From Phytoseiulus persimilis (lineage: Eukaryota > Arthropoda > Arachnida > Mesostigmata > Phytoseiidae), in NCBI GenBank assembly GCA_037576195.1, contig CM075101.1, forward strand, positions 51,708,001 through 51,772,000: DNA of 64,000 nucleotides. Direction: 5' to 3'. Made by a program: the position numbers and the translations under genes. Shown piece by piece: positions 11,913-30,985 of this stretch (position 1 is the first letter of the stretch; every line of letters starts with the position of its first letter). Under the pieces are notes generated by a model. The model had not been told where the DNA came from. It worked only from the letters and a program-made list of their open reading frames with translations, and made no database searches.

Positions 11913-13881
11913 CAGGGTGATATCTATAAGCTGAGACACGGACATGGTTGCCCTCCTTTTGCCCGTGATTCACCCGTTAGTGATTCTTTTTTGGAGATCT
12001 TCCTTCGTTCGCTCGCTCTCCAAAAGACGCATCTCCCCGCGTTTCGAGAAAGGCAGAACCAAAGCGCAGATCTTCGATATCCACGGTCCATACCTCCATC
12101 ACCCCGTTCACCATACAGCAATGTTCAATCGGAACAGAGTCGCCATGTTGAATGAAAGCCCACCCGTTTCGGGGTACTCTGCTCGAAAATGAGCCTTCCC
12201 TCTGTCAGAAGGATCATTTTAATCGGCTTTCCCAGTGAGCCGGGGGCGATTTCGTGAAGGGACCAAGATCAAGGGGGCCGAAGTGTGAAATTTCTTCGAG
12301 TGGAGGGCGCCGATCCGTTGAGAGTCGACGATTCGCGAGCCTGTTGAAGTCGGGGGTCGAAGAAAATGGAATGGTCGAGTTCAACATACTCTCGAATACC
12401 CGATTTCTAACCCAAAAAGAACCACTGGCTGTTGAGTTATCGCCGAGAGTAGGGCTGCGATTATTGTCTAGCCTTTATATAAACCATACAGTCCAAATGG
12501 ATCGGGAGGTTCTTCTCCTGCTCCTCGTTCTTTGAAAAATTATCGAATTCGGAGTCCCTCATCCGCAATCTATGACTAGAAGGCCAGAATCGTAAGTTTG
12601 GTTCCTGAGTGCACGACTAAGATCCAATCAACCATGAGGATGGCGCCGATTGGTGGGAATTTCCCTGTTCTCATTTCAGTTCATCGTCACTAGCCGGGCG
12701 CGTCAGAATGCCACCGAAAAAGTTCATCACGGTTCGATTCAACGAGGGGAGAGATCCCACTCACTCGCCACTGCAGGGCGGGAATTTCCTTCAATGGGGC
12801 ATTCCTGAGAAGACACGCGATACATCCAATCCAACGAATCAATCTAATTGTGCAGCCGCCACAAAACTAGTCAATGTTAGCGAGCGGGGCTTTGGGAACG
12901 AACACCCCAAGAACGGAGGCCAACATATACAGGGTAGAGGATCCGAATATGGAATACCCCGGTCTCCTAACTGAGATAACTTGAAGGGAATTCTCACATG
13001 GAGGGACCTGCCATCGCCCGCATGCCCGATAGGGATTCAAGGCATCATGCCAAGCCCCGGAAAGCGTTTTTCGTTAGATCATGGCATCGAGTCCACAAGG
13101 AGTATTCCACTTCAATTCGTCTCCCCTGTTACATTGGGGAAGCCAACGTAAATCTGCGAAAGGCTCGGAGCCACTCACGGCGTGAGTTTTTTGAATCATG
13201 TACGCGGAATGGTTTCGAGAAATCCGTTTGCGAGGGACCTGAGGGAACTGTTGGAATCGGTCGATCTTAGATTGCAACGAGACCTTACGAAGGGCCCGAA
13301 ATCGAGCTTGCCGGAAGACTAGAGAGAAAAGTTCGAAACAATTAGCCTTTTCGCCCCGTCGCCCGTCGAGCTATAAGGAGAAACAGATGCTCTTCGCGAG
13401 AAATCCGAGGGATTTCGCATTCCTGATGTGATTGTCAGGTCTCTCAAGCATATCTCTCAGCTGGATAATTCGGACCACGGACTCAGAGTACAATTGAACC
13501 GAGGAACCCTGAACAACTGCTCCCGACTACCTCGCCAAGGGAGCCTACTCATGTTGTGGACGACGTCATCCTCGCTCGAAAACAATCGAAGAAAAATTAT
13601 CGAGCACGTGATCGCAGGCCTAATTGCTTCGGATCACTCGATCTGATCGAATGAGGCCTCTGCGCGCCGCCAGAAGCAGTTGCGACTCCGTTTCCGCATC
13701 TTTGGCCTCAGAAACTTGATGCGCCGGAAAAATATTCCGCGGAGTTCCGTCCCGTTCCTCAGCGGTTCCCAAAACAAATTTGGAGGTGCGGCTGTCATTC
13801 ATGTATGCAGCGAAGTTTCAATGGGAGATTGTTCTCTCTTTCAGCTGTCATGAATTCACCTACAGTCAGGGCACAGTAGAG
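11913..13881. other. Spacer, no gene identified
   Basis: Short open frames occur (for example 12708-12974 plus and 13428-13646 plus). Some read like degraded gag-type sequence in discontinuous frames around 13180-13470, but no diagnostic motif is present. The segment ends at the PGM3 3' end. Confidence 0.4.
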
Positions 13882-13887
13882 TTTATT
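13882..13887 (-). terminator. Poly(A) signal of PGM3
   Basis: On the minus strand this reads AATAAA. It lies 22 bp beyond the PGM3 stop codon, implying a very short 3' untranslated region. Confidence 0.7.
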
Positions 13888-13909
13888 GCCGATTTAGCAA
13901 TCAGGCGCT

Positions 13910-16900
13910 TCATTTCAACATTTCAGTCACTATCTGTGAGACCTCATTCGCTAGAACATCCACGCTCAAAATATCTCCAGTATGCCCAGGAGCTTCAGCG
14001 TATACGCGAACGATGTCTTCCGTCCCAGAAGGTCTGACAAAGCATCGAGCCTGTGAGAATTTCGAGACAGCGGCATCGATCAATTGCTGGAGTCCAACCG
14101 GAGCAGTGCAAGTCCTCCCCGCGTTCGTAGTTTCTATCATTGTTGGATCCCTGACCTATGGCGGAGACGATAGTCGGAGAATTGAGAATCCAAAATTTGT
14201 CATCCCGAAGAGCATAGGTTCTCGTGCAATATGGGAATCTATATAGATTCAGAGAACTGCAGAAGAGGCAAACTTACAGCAACTTTGAGTTGTCGGCAAG
14301 GCAAGTCCTCGTACTCGCTGAGCCACTCCGAGACGTCTGTGTCTGAATCCCTGTGATGAACAGCAAGAAGATTCCTCAGTATTCCGATAGCGGTATAGAT
14401 GGTGAACTGCGATGTATTACAAACCCGAGACCGGGGCTCACCTCAGTATGAACTCAACCAGCAGCAGATCCGACAAAGCATCGCCCACTGTCTCGTTCGT
14501 GAGATCTATGAAGTCCTGTATTCTGGAAGCTGTTTCGGAGCTCATGGCTGCAACCCTCTCCTTGAGCCGGTCGCTGAAGCAAATCTGAAACCGAATATAG
14601 TTTAGAAACCCCATGCTAGAATTCTTGGGTGCAACAATCACAAGACGTGAGAGATGCGCAGAATCCTCTGTGAATGTAGCCACTGAATGATTTTCCGAGA
14701 AGGGTAACCCATTCCTTGAAAGAATAGACTGGAGTAACAAACACCTTGGATACCGGCTCCGGGAGAAACGAACGAGCCGAGAACACCCCGATGTAGAAAC
14801 ACTTTTCGAAATTATCCGACGCACAAGACCAGTGAACTGTCTAGTTCGAGCTTACCGTTCCGTGTCCGTTGGCTTCGAAATAAATCCCTATATCAGCTTT
14901 CTGAGCCGCGTGATGGAGATGTTTCACACCCGTGAGGACGCAAACGGCCTCGATACCCTGCAAGAATGCGATGGAACAACAATGTTGAGAGAGTATAGAC
15001 AGTCTGCTCCGAACGAGAACTCTCGACTGGATTCGACCATACTATGAGTGGCGATTTATGAGAGAGACTGGAGTGCGGAAACCTACAAGTTTTTCCCGGA
15101 TGTATTTTGTGGAGCTAGAGTTTGAGTACGCAGTCTGCACCAAGGAGATCTGCAGATCACCAAGTCCCGCCTGCTCGAAAATCCCCTTGAGGTATTTCCC
15201 CAATAAAGTTGCAATGCGATCACCGTCCAGCAGTCTGAGATGGATGGAAACTCGTTGTAACCCCGTCATTCTCAATACTCATCATGAGTGAACACACTGA
15301 TCGGTTCCATGGAAGGCTTCATTTTACGTTCATAGAGATTGTCCCCTGGAACAACGCCTGATTCCAGGAGCTTTCGCGCGATGCCTCAGATATCGCATGA
15401 GACTGAGATCGTAATCTGAGGAGGGGGCTAAGGGGAGTCTGCTCGGAATCGATGTTCTTTTGTCAATTCTCGAGAGATTGGGGAAGCTGGATCACTTTTC
15501 CTCGAGTTTCCGGCGGAAAGCGGCGTGTGTTGTACGTGACCACTGATTGGATCTCTTTTCGAACGACGCCAAAAAGGATCGAAATCCGACAGATCCGAAA
15601 GAAAGTCCGGAACGACCGAAATTTCCGAACGACCTCAATCAGAGAACGACTTTCGACAGATGGGGGCGAAGATGTCCCTTCTTTCACGTTTCCCTCTCGA
15701 ATTGGATACCTGAATTCCCCGTCGGGATGTTGGAAATAATACACGATTCGATCTGCGTCACCGTCCAGAGACGCATACCGAGCGAGAGGGTGTAGGCAAA
15801 GCCCTGAAAAAGCAGACAGGTTTAATTGAAAGATTCAGTCGAATTCACTCGCAGAGACTCTTGCGGATTTGGTCAAAAATCAAAACGGAGTCCCAATCCA
15901 CTCATTTTCGTTGAAGCACTGGGCATGGCCTTGAAGAACATAATACGTACCGTTTGGCGCTTTCTGCATGATTTTAACGTAATCAGCGCCGCAGTTTTCA
16001 TTCAACTGACCACTGCCGTCGTTGAGAACCGTTATCTGAAGATGGAAACGAAATCGCTCAAGAGGTCGAACCTTGAAAGCAGGTTCAGCGAGGAAATGCC
16101 ACGCTGAATGGTTGGAGAGTGACCCATTGAAAGCAGCTTACTCACGCTTAGGAAGTCCTCCAGTCGGTGTTTCAGGTTACGGACCGCCTGAGCCCCAACA
16201 CCGTTCGCTGCATCAATCGACAAATTGGCAGAATATCGTTTGGGTTGCTTACTCTACGAAAAAGTGATCGGAAAGTGCGTCAGCGTGTACTTGAATCTAT
16301 ATGGGATCACACTACCGACGTCTATTGAGAGCATGATCTGTGCGTGTTCGATGCGAAACTCACTTTGGAAGCTAGCCTTCTAAAAGCTGTCGTCAGTTTA
16401 TCGTAGTAGCCATCAACGGAGGGTGATCCGTATTTAGCATCGTTGGTACATCTGAGAATTATTTCGAGTAAGAAGTCATGTATCGGATCCCATCGACCGA
16501 AATTCGCACAGAATCTGAGCTGACCTGACGATGAAGTGCAGCTGTGGTGTCGTCACGAGTCCCATACTGGTGATTTTGCAACCGAGGCTTGACGCTCCGT
16601 CGATTGCGGCATCGTGCAGAGAAACTGAGCTCGCTCGCGTGTCGTACCCGATGATCTGGAGAAACATAGCTTAGTACCTGCTCCATCGAAGCTATATTCT
16701 GTCGAAACTGTGATGAAATTTCAAGTGTCGAACAAGCATACCAAAGTACTCGGTGCATTGGGCGGAATCGAGAAGTCCGAAGTTATTTTGTGCAGTTCTT
16801 CGTCCAACTGATCATCGGCAGCATTCAATACGGCTGAAAACGCGAAAGACTCAATGGCGAACAGTATATCATCAGGAAGAACAACGAATCTCGGGTGAGC

Positions 16901-18069
16901 CAAGATACTTCTTATCTCCTGGGACAAAATCATAAAAACTGCGCAACCGGCCACATCATGCAAATCAACAACGCGAATCCGCAAGTCTCATCGTGAACCT
17001 CTGCAAGATTTTCCGTCGGATTCGAGGACATAGGTGTCTATATCCTCAGATCTTCCCGCCTGAAATCATCCTTCCACCGCGATTGATATACCTGTGACGC
17101 GGCTCTCCCAGCTAGTTTCGAGCATTTCGCCATTAGGGTCAATGAGTTTGGCGCCGTTGTCACATTCAGGGTTGTGAGAAGCCGTCACCTGGGGACGGAA
17201 AATGATTTTCCCATCATCCCATTATCACAACGCAGCCAACGTCTTCACGACAAGCTGTCAGCCGTTTCCCACTAGCAACTATCATGACAATGGTTGGCGC
17301 GAAACCTGCCGCCAGCGATAGTGAGCACCGATTATCCGCCCAATGAAACGTAGGCTGAATTGTCTTCCGGGTTCTGATCCGCCGTTCCGGAAGGAGAGAA
17401 CGGTCGGAAGCGGCAATCAGTCCGGACTATCGAATGAGGCTGGTTTTTATGAAAACTCAGCCACCTAATACTCCGATCATCGTAACGGAACTAACACCCA
17501 CGAACCATGAGTCCGACAGCGGCCCCGCGCAAGGAGCGAGACCTTAGTGCGACGACAACTCCCAAACGGAACATTGCGGTCTTGAGAATATCCGCTCTGA
17601 AACAAACAATTATATTACTTGCACTGCATCAAATAACATCAAAATGAGCCATAACTCTTAAGACTTCATCGACGTGTTCGAAGCTAGGCTAGCAGGCACT
17701 CTTCGAGTCGTGTTTCATGCGATGCAGTCAGTGTTCATTGTTACAAGATTCAAGAGTTCCAAAACGGCGGCGCAGGTGAACGATTTACAGCTTTTCGGCT
17801 GTTGAGCGACCTGTCATTTGTACTTCTCGAGGCGCGCATGCTAGCAGAATGAGTGATCATCGACCGTGCCTTCTGAGTATCCGAAGGTTGCCCGTGCTTG
17901 TCAATAGCTGAGGGTGGCCGGAATCATGAACCAGCCTGCTGCTTATTGAATTTTCGGATCGTCGCGGATACACCTACCTGGTACGAACGCCGGAAGTCCC
18001 ATAAACAAATGTCACCCCTCCCAAGCGAGGATAGACCGACGCGCTCAAGTCAGTCACTTTTCGGAACAT
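13910..18069 (-). CDS. PGM3: Phosphoacetylglucosamine mutase, complete 14-exon gene
   Basis: It converts N-acetylglucosamine-6-phosphate to the 1-phosphate in the cytosol, a step towards UDP-GlcNAc for chitin and glycans. Exons, 5' to 3' on the minus strand: 18069-17978, 17596-17506, 17188-17092, 16833-16742, 16655-16525, 16451-16364, 16253-16146, 16035-15951, 15803-15710, 15234-15087, 14957-14856, 14584-14442, 14350-14278, 14155-13910. Every phase closes and the product is 529 aa, close to human PGM3 (542). Landmarks: phosphoserine loop TASHNPE with Ser65, metal loop DGDADR at 275-280, sugar-binding EANGHGT at 370-376, phosphate-binding FVRPSGTED at 487-495. An in-frame TGA three codons upstream supports the start. 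Intron 2 uses a GTTCGT donor. All catalytic residues are intact. The only uncertainty is lack of transcript evidence. Confidence 0.96.
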
Positions 18070-21000
18070 CTTCGATCACTTTGGAGTCACGACTCTTGGT
18101 ATGGATTCATTTCGAAGATATTTCGGATTCAAGTGAACTGGTGGCCGGTCTGCCCTCTCTCAGTTGAGAAAGGGCAGAGATCTTCGAAACGTCGAGCGCG
18201 AGGGGTCCGCCCAAGACTGCGAGCCCTTCTGGCATACAGAGCATCCATCTGATGAGCCAATCTTCGATCTCGAAGAGTCAATAGTATCAGAGCGAGAGGG
18301 ATGGCTCATTCTGGTTGCTGCTCCTGCCGACGGAGGCGTCCCTCGCCGTTATAGACATTTATCTCACGTGGATTGTTCTCCCGACGAGTGCACGCGTTGT
18401 TCTTTTTTATTATTAAGCTCTGAACGGCGATATCGTTTCTCCGACGGTTCGGAATGGAAGTGAGTGCGGCAGGAGGGTCAATGTAGAACTGCCCCAGACG
18501 AATCCCCTCTGCCTCGCCTGTCAATTGGATCAGGCAACTCAAAATCCACCGCCAAGCAATCGCACCCTAGGATATTTGAAGTGGCTCTGACCAGGTGCGC
18601 AGCCAGTTATAGCCAATCGCTACATCAAATCACTGGAGGCTTCACAGCACTTTCTAACTGGAAGTATGTGTATCCTTCGTAAGCTCGGCTGCCGGGAGCC
18701 TCATCGCGAGCTTATTGCCCTTATCTCAGCGGAGGACGCATTTTCCTCTCTCCAACTGCTGCAGTAGTCTCTCGATGATGTCAATCATCTCGGATGAGGT
18801 TCTTTGCTTGTGTCCCGGTAACCAGCGCATCTCCCCTTCTGTAGTGTGCTTCGTCGCACTCGAAGATGATGTGGTTCAAGGTGTGCGGCACGAAACGACG
18901 TTCCATTCACTTTGCTCTCAGTCCGGCTCAGAACGTCAGCACGTCGGGCTGGCCACAGCGTAGCGTTGTTTCCGATTGCCTTGGATATAGGCCATATTTT
19001 AACCTGGATTGAGGAATGGCCTTGCATCGTGAGCCCTCTGTCGTCACCATGACCTCAAGAACACTCATGTGGATCGACTGACAGAAAGCAGTTTTTCCGA
19101 ATGAAAATATTCTCAAGACTGGAGTAGCACTCTGGTGTCTGATACGTGAAGGAAGCTCATTGTTCGAGTCCTTTCTGTTGCAAACGGAACCTTCCTTGTT
19201 CCATGAAAACACTGACTTCGATCGATTCCGCTGCACGTGATCTCCGCTCACGGAAACTTTCCGCATGGAACGCCATCACGCCTATGTACGCTCTGACGTC
19301 ATGCAGAAAGATCTGAGGATGAGAATAGGTGAGGGATTCAAACCCGAATTCCGGCAAGGGCTCGTGGACATTGAGGATGACTGTCCAAGCCGAAGATATG
19401 AGGCTCATCATTCGCTTGGCTCCGCGCATTTGGCAAGAAAGTGGTGTTAATTCATTCGATGATCGAAATCGCACACATCAGAAACACCAGCCCTCAATTG
19501 AATTATGAAATAGAACAAATCACCACTACACCTAATTTTTCTTGACTCAGAACCTCAGGCTTCGAAAACCATTCTCATTGTCCGTTCGGCATGTCCGTTG
19601 AGCGTGGGGATTTGATCAGCCGAGAACACCTTGATTGAGTCCGCACCAAAGCATCTCAAGTACCATGTTTTAGACGTTGAGGAGAGACATTGCGGCTCTC
19701 TCAAGCAAGCAGGCCGCAAACTTTTAGCGCTGTAGGTGGTGCCCAGGAAGGAGCGTCCTCTGCTTACTGAGACGAACCGAGGGACTAGCTTATCTGTTCA
19801 CTCAAAATAATCGATTGGTTGGGAAGAACGAAGAGCGGTGAAGGCCGTGGAATACGATGATTGAGTGACTGAGTTCACCGATCCGAAGCTTCTACGAGAA
19901 AGCCTCAGAGCGGCTCAGCCTTCGAATGACGGCAGCTCCGTGGACGCCACCAGCGATCATCAGGAAGTTTCATCGACATCCTGAAAATACTGATCACCAG
20001 AAGAGCACCACTCGAGGAAATGTTGCTTTCTGTAGGATGGTTCAGAAACTCATTCAACGAGCTCTGCCTTGGAGAATTGTACAAAGCATGATATTTTCGC
20101 CTACACATTCTCCGAATTTTCGGTCGATCGCCCGAGCTCCGGGCCGTGGAGAGTTGAGACCGACCCCAGAGAAAGCTTCCTTACATCTCTTCTGGGTCGA
20201 GGGTAATGAAACCCCGTCCTGCCACGAAGGACAGAATAATCAATTCAGTTGTACACAGGCAGTGCCTTCGGGGACCAGACATTCTCGCTGACATGGACGG
20301 TGAGTATCACGTTCGCGACGCACGTCTTCTTGAGCGGAAGCATTGCTTCTCTCATCTTCTGTGTCATCGCTTCACTATTTATCGATCTCGAGAGACTGAG
20401 ATTTGCGCCAAGCTGTACAATTCTCTTCATCGTCTCACCCGAGAGGAAGACTTGCAGGCAACAGAGCGTTTTTTCTCCGTTGTCGAGAAGTCGACTTCGG
20501 CAATGCGTTTCGAGCGTTTGGAGGAAAGCTTCGCGCGGAACCTGGAGTCATGACTCATGGCAGCCTCAATAATCGATGATGTCGAAAGATAGTGTCAGCC
20601 ATGTCCAATCCTCGAGTCCAGGATCTGTTCCGGGATGAGACCGACGCTCAGATTATTCGCGGCGGCCTTTGGATCGTTCCGCTGACGTGTCTTTCCTGTG
20701 ACGCCACGTTGTGGCATCGGATGTCAGTCCCGTAAGAATACGACTCGCGCCAAATATTTCCTCGTTTCCTGTTTACCTGTCAAGCTCGGGAATGATGCAA
20801 ATCAAACTAGAATAGGGCGGACTCGTCCTGAGATCGGGCGACGCGAATTCCCAAAGGTACCGGACTAATCCACAATAGCGATGTTCTTTGCTCAGTCTAG
20901 TTCCATAGAGATTTGCTCAGCCACTCCGTCCGTTCCGGAATTTCGAAGCGAACCGATGCAGCGATCAGGCGGGTCTATCTCGGAGCAAGATTTCCACTTG

Positions 21001-24000
21001 CGATTGTCATTCCGTCAACCACAGGTGTTGTAAAAAACCAAGCACTAGTTGTCTAATTGGGGACTCTTGCAGCATTCGGAAATCACGTCGTCCGCCTCAC
21101 CTTCCGTTCAAGGTTCCCACGCTGCGCAGGAATAAAAGCCAGCTTGCACGGACAGCATAGGCAGAAAAAAAGACTCATCCATGCTCAGATGGCACAGATC
21201 AATCAAATTTCAGATCTCTCTTGATGATCAGGAGGCAAACACGGGAAAAAACTCCATTTGAAACCATCAGCTCCGATTTGAAATCTTGTCCGCGATTCTC
21301 GTTCGACAACTCGTCGCGAGCGCGGATCACGTGTGGGAAGGCGCGCTGAGTGGGCATTTCAGGGAACAAGGGCGTCTGTTCCTGCACAATTTCTAGATGT
21401 TCAACGGGGAAGATAAGAAACCGGCAGGGAGAACTTCATGAGCTACTCCGAATAGCTGAGACCGTGGCCTTGTCTGTCTGTCTGCAACGTTAAATCCATC
21501 GAGCCTCCCCTGAACTCAGATATCGGAGCGCCGGCACTGCACATGTGACTGAAAGGTTCCATCAACTTTCCAATGAATCGAATGCCCCGTGTCATCGCGG
21601 GATAACACCCTTACGCATGGTGTCCTCAGGAGAACTGGAATCGAAACATACGTCGGTGATTCTTGCGGGGACCTTCTACTCCTTCCATGAGCCTGAATGC
21701 TGGCACGGCTTTCCTCTTGATTGAGAGACGAATAGGTGGATGCCCTAATTGTGCTCGAGAACCACCATCTTCAAAGCACTTTATCATTGTTGATTTGCTC
21801 GACTCCGGTGGCTGCTTTCAAGAACCGTCCGGATCTCACGCATGCGCGCCAGTGTAGTAAGACCACTCACCTTTTGCAAACGTGCGCCGATGTGTCAGCA
21901 CTGCGAATCGGCTGCTTGTGCCTTTGTTTCTCTGTCATTCTTTAAAAGTTTAGATCTGAAGTTGTGACATCCGATAGTCGAGAGACGATCAGACATGATG
22001 TGCTGATGTTTGAGTGATGACCTTTCATCTTGACTAAAACCGACGAGCAAGTTCCCGAGACCTGTGTGTCGCCGTCTCCATCGTGTGTGCCAGGTGAGTT
22101 GAGAATGCGGCTCTCGGTATATAGGAAATATGGATCATTCTCTTTCTGTCTGTTCTGAACTCCGGCTGTTCGAGATGCTGGAAAAGTTCCCCAATTCATC
22201 ACATCATGCCGCTGTGGCGAGATGTCTTCTACTAACCGTTCCGAGACAAGGGTGGAGCTGTCCGGTACTTGCAGGGACGTCGGGAGGAAAAATAACGAGT
22301 TGTTTTGTCCACGTTCCGCATGTCGTGGCTCATTGGGACCGTGAGTCAGTCCCTGATCACCGCTCCGGTTGGGAAGGTGTCTGTCAGCCCTTATTGAGTC
22401 GGGATGCAACGCCGTAATGCGTTGATGTCTTCAAAGATGAAGGGGTCAGGCTTCTGCGGAAATTCTCTCAGTCTAATGAGTCGCGTCGGGAGACCAGGTC
22501 TGATGGATTTGTCCAGCGCGTCCGAAAACGGACGAGGCGGCTTTTGACATTCTTTCGGCTCCCAGTTCTATGTCTCGCTTTTGTATAGTCGAACGAGGAA
22601 ACCCCCGTGACAAGATCGCGACACATGCTGCGAATACTATGTTGCGATGTTGATATCATATTGATCTGTTGATACAAACCAGAGGTTTCGCTCGACGGGG
22701 TCGAATCGGCTTTGGTGGAGATCCGTCCGATTCTCCAGGCAAGCCACTGCGTGAAAACTCACGCAATGAGGGTCAGCGAACGTCAAACGCAAGCGTTTAT
22801 CGCTACTTGAAAGTTCCAAAATCCTCTTGGGCTCTGATTTCATTTCAACAGCACATGCGCAACTGGTGGATCCATTGAGAGCTTCATGTGCTGCAGTGCG
22901 CGTATTTCTTGGCTCCGGTTTCTAGTCTCTTTGCTCGGGTTTTCTTCTCGATCTCCGCGAAGAGATTCAACCGATCAATTGAAGCTCGAGCTACATTTTC
23001 CGTCGTTATGGGAGTTCCGCGCAACTCGTTTCGTGTACGCACACCGTCGAGGCGCTGAAGAATCGGTGTCGAGGAATCGTGGGATATCTTCCGCTCTGAA
23101 TCGAACGACGGTCATTGATTGGCAACCCATTCCTACAATCATGGAGGTTCAGACCCGGCTCTACATGTTTGGCACCGACAGAAAACTCGTGGGGGGACCT
23201 ATGACGACAGCTCTAGTTTAGGCCGTATCTGTGTGTATCTCATGTGATGGAGAGAATACGACCTAAGAATCATCAGCATCATCCACTTTGTATATTTGGC
23301 GGTGGATTCGTCTGCTTAATGGAGGAGTCGCTTAGCAACGAAAAGAAGGGAAGAGTGGAATTCGCTGTGCTTTTGAAACTCAAGTTATGAGTTGAGAGCC
23401 AGAGGAACGAGCGAGGGTAGCCAAGGTGAGAGAGGCCATGAGAGAGAAATCCTAGAACCACGATTACCACCACCATCGACAGAATCGTCATCATCATTTT
23501 CTTCGGCTATCATTTGTAGTATTGGCGGTTTTCGTGTTGACGGTGGCGGCACGATTTAAAGCAAGCCTTGATCAGCAACGACGGTTGCATCCCAGCCGAG
23601 CACAGCGTGCAGTTGTGATCCTTGTGATAAAGGAACTACAACCGTCAGTCCGGAACTTCTGCTGCTGGAATTCTTGAACGCGACAGCGGCAGCAGAAGAA
23701 GGAGGAAGAGGAGAAGGCAAGGCTTCTTCTATGTTTAATGATGGGCGAAGCTGTTGGCTAGCGCGCTTGTAGTGCTCCTGTTGGCATCAGGCTCACGTGG
23801 CCTACGTTTATTTTATGCCATTCCGAAATGCATCTCAACTAACCGCCGAGCTCGGGGAATCCGCCGTTCCGGTCCGTTTCGCTACTGTACTGGAGGTATT
23901 CTTTCGTGAAGTTTGGATGGTCACTAGGAAAGGAAACGCAAAGATCAATGTGACAGAACTTTCGGAATCCGAGAGGGAATCTGCTTATCCGGTCGAGTTC

Positions 24001-24581
24001 CGGATGAGGAGTGTTGAGGTGTTCGTGACGTAGAACGCTCAGTTTCGCCCGCATGTGATACTGCCCGAGTATGACTCCATCAGAGCGACGTGTGTACACG
24101 TTCGGGCGTTTGTGAGCGTGTAAGTGACGCGTAGTTCGAACTGCGCCGTCCGAGTATCGGTTAAGAGGCTCGTTTGGAGCTGATCCAGCTGAGAAGTGGA
24201 ACAGTCCCCGAATTCGTACGAATCGGTTGTTCGCGATTGTATCATATCGTGGTTCATCGTTATTAGACGCCTTCCTTAGTCTAGGAAACGACACTTTGAA
24301 GCACTGTCGTCCACGCGTCATGACTAATGTTCCAGGAGTCGATTTAATCCCACAGCTCCAAATGTGGGCCCTTTGCGAAGCGAGTACATGATGATTAAAG
24401 ATTGTTGTTTTGATGGTTTGGAGTGTCGAAAAACAAAAGTCGAGTGCGGCTGATCACCGACTTTCAATCTGTCTCCAACTTCGCAGGAGTCGCAGTTTCC
24501 GTTCGTCGTTAACGCATCCAGATCGCTGACTAGAGCCTTCGGAACAGCTTCCCCGGAGAGGGTCAATCAAGTCGAGCCGAA
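18070..24581. other. 6.5-kb divergent spacer between PGM3 and ACSL, no gene identified
   Basis: PGM3 is read leftwards and ACSL rightwards, so this spacer should contain both promoters. I looked on both strands for conserved motifs, signal-peptide exons and splice-linked frames and found none that hold. Frames of 100-160 codons (for example 20206-20553 plus, 21942-22409 minus, 23839-24321 minus) carry no recognisable family. A GA-rich stretch lies at 23690-23730. Confidence 0.5.
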
Positions 24582-29847
<5,266 letters not shown>

Positions 29848-30985
29848 TCGTCTCTCAACCGATTATTCTGAAAAGTATATACTTGTTCTGACGAGATTCC
29901 GTGCGCTCATAGGAAACTGTGAGCAATCGAGTCGGTTTGTTGCCAGTCGATTGGTCCGCAATGAGGGGCAGCAACTTTCCATCCCTGAAGGTCGGCACCA
30001 CCACGGCTCAGGGCGAACTCAAGTTCGAGCCATGTCTGAAATCGGGATCCTGTGTGCTTTTAGTTGATAATTATTTCTGTCTCTCCGGTACGGTCGGTTA
30101 TTTACTGTGATGCACAAACGCTTTTCAGTGTTCACCTCATTTTTGACCTGTTTAATCTTCCGAAGTCGATCTTAATTTTTTATGCGACGTCGATGTCCGC
30201 CGCTGGAACTCCCGACACGTGCTGGGCGTTTTACCGTCCATCTGCGCTCGAAACTCGACCCATGCAGCGCTCAAGCAGTCGATGATGTCGAAGTAAGAAT
30301 TGAACTGGGAATCATGTCCCGGAGTCCTGACCCAACCTGGGACCCGAGCTGCGGAGCGGAATCAGACTTTCGGTTTCGGGGTGGTGGAAATACAAAGCAG
30401 GAACTCAGCGAAGCAGAGCGTTCAGATCGAGCTGGAATATATGGAGTCCGTGCACAGCAAGGAGGTTAAGCATAGAGTGGGTATAAATCGTAACTATTCA
30501 ACTCTTGTGCGAGCACGTCAGACGGAGAGGACTGAAATGTATGAGAACGCGAGGAGGAAGTGGAATAAAGAACTGACATATTCATTCTGTTCGAGAATTT
30601 CTTCGTTGCCTAGCCGAAAGAGGAGGGAGACTTTTCGCCGGCATTCTGGGGTGTCAGTCATCCATGGCTGCTTCCAATGAAAGTCGAGAGCGGATTAAAG
30701 TGACCGAACGATCGCGATTGGATGCAGAAAGGGATGGTCGATCGAGTAGTACACACAGGATCCCGCTGAGTTGGTCTAATCCCTTGAGAGAGATAGATTC
30801 AGGGGGCGAATCGCAACACATTCGTAAACTACTCCGATGGCTGCTTGAAGCTCGATATCTGGGGAGAAATCGCTAAAATCTGTACAAATGATCGATAGTC
30901 TGCGAGAATAGCAGATGCAGACGGCGTGAGTTCCGTCTTTCAAGTGTTGTGATTTCACGAGTACGCGTTCTGGCCAACTATCAGA
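29848..30985. other. Spacer between ACSL and the bMERB gene
   Basis: It contains the ACSL 3' end; a candidate AATAAA lies at 30564-30569, about 720 bp past the stop. I searched specifically for CH, LIM, C2 and FAD-domain exons that could belong to the following gene and saw none. Overlapping minus-strand frames at 30955-31598 remain unexplained. Confidence 0.45.

Noticed and set aside
12708..13646. Chain of short plus-strand frames resembling a degraded gag polyprotein
   Set aside because: No zinc knuckle, protease or polymerase motif; the resemblance is compositional only.
20206..20572. Overlapping frames at 20.2-20.6 kb with an apparent membrane segment
   Set aside because: Two plus frames and one minus frame are open together, none with a motif; typical of chance overlap.
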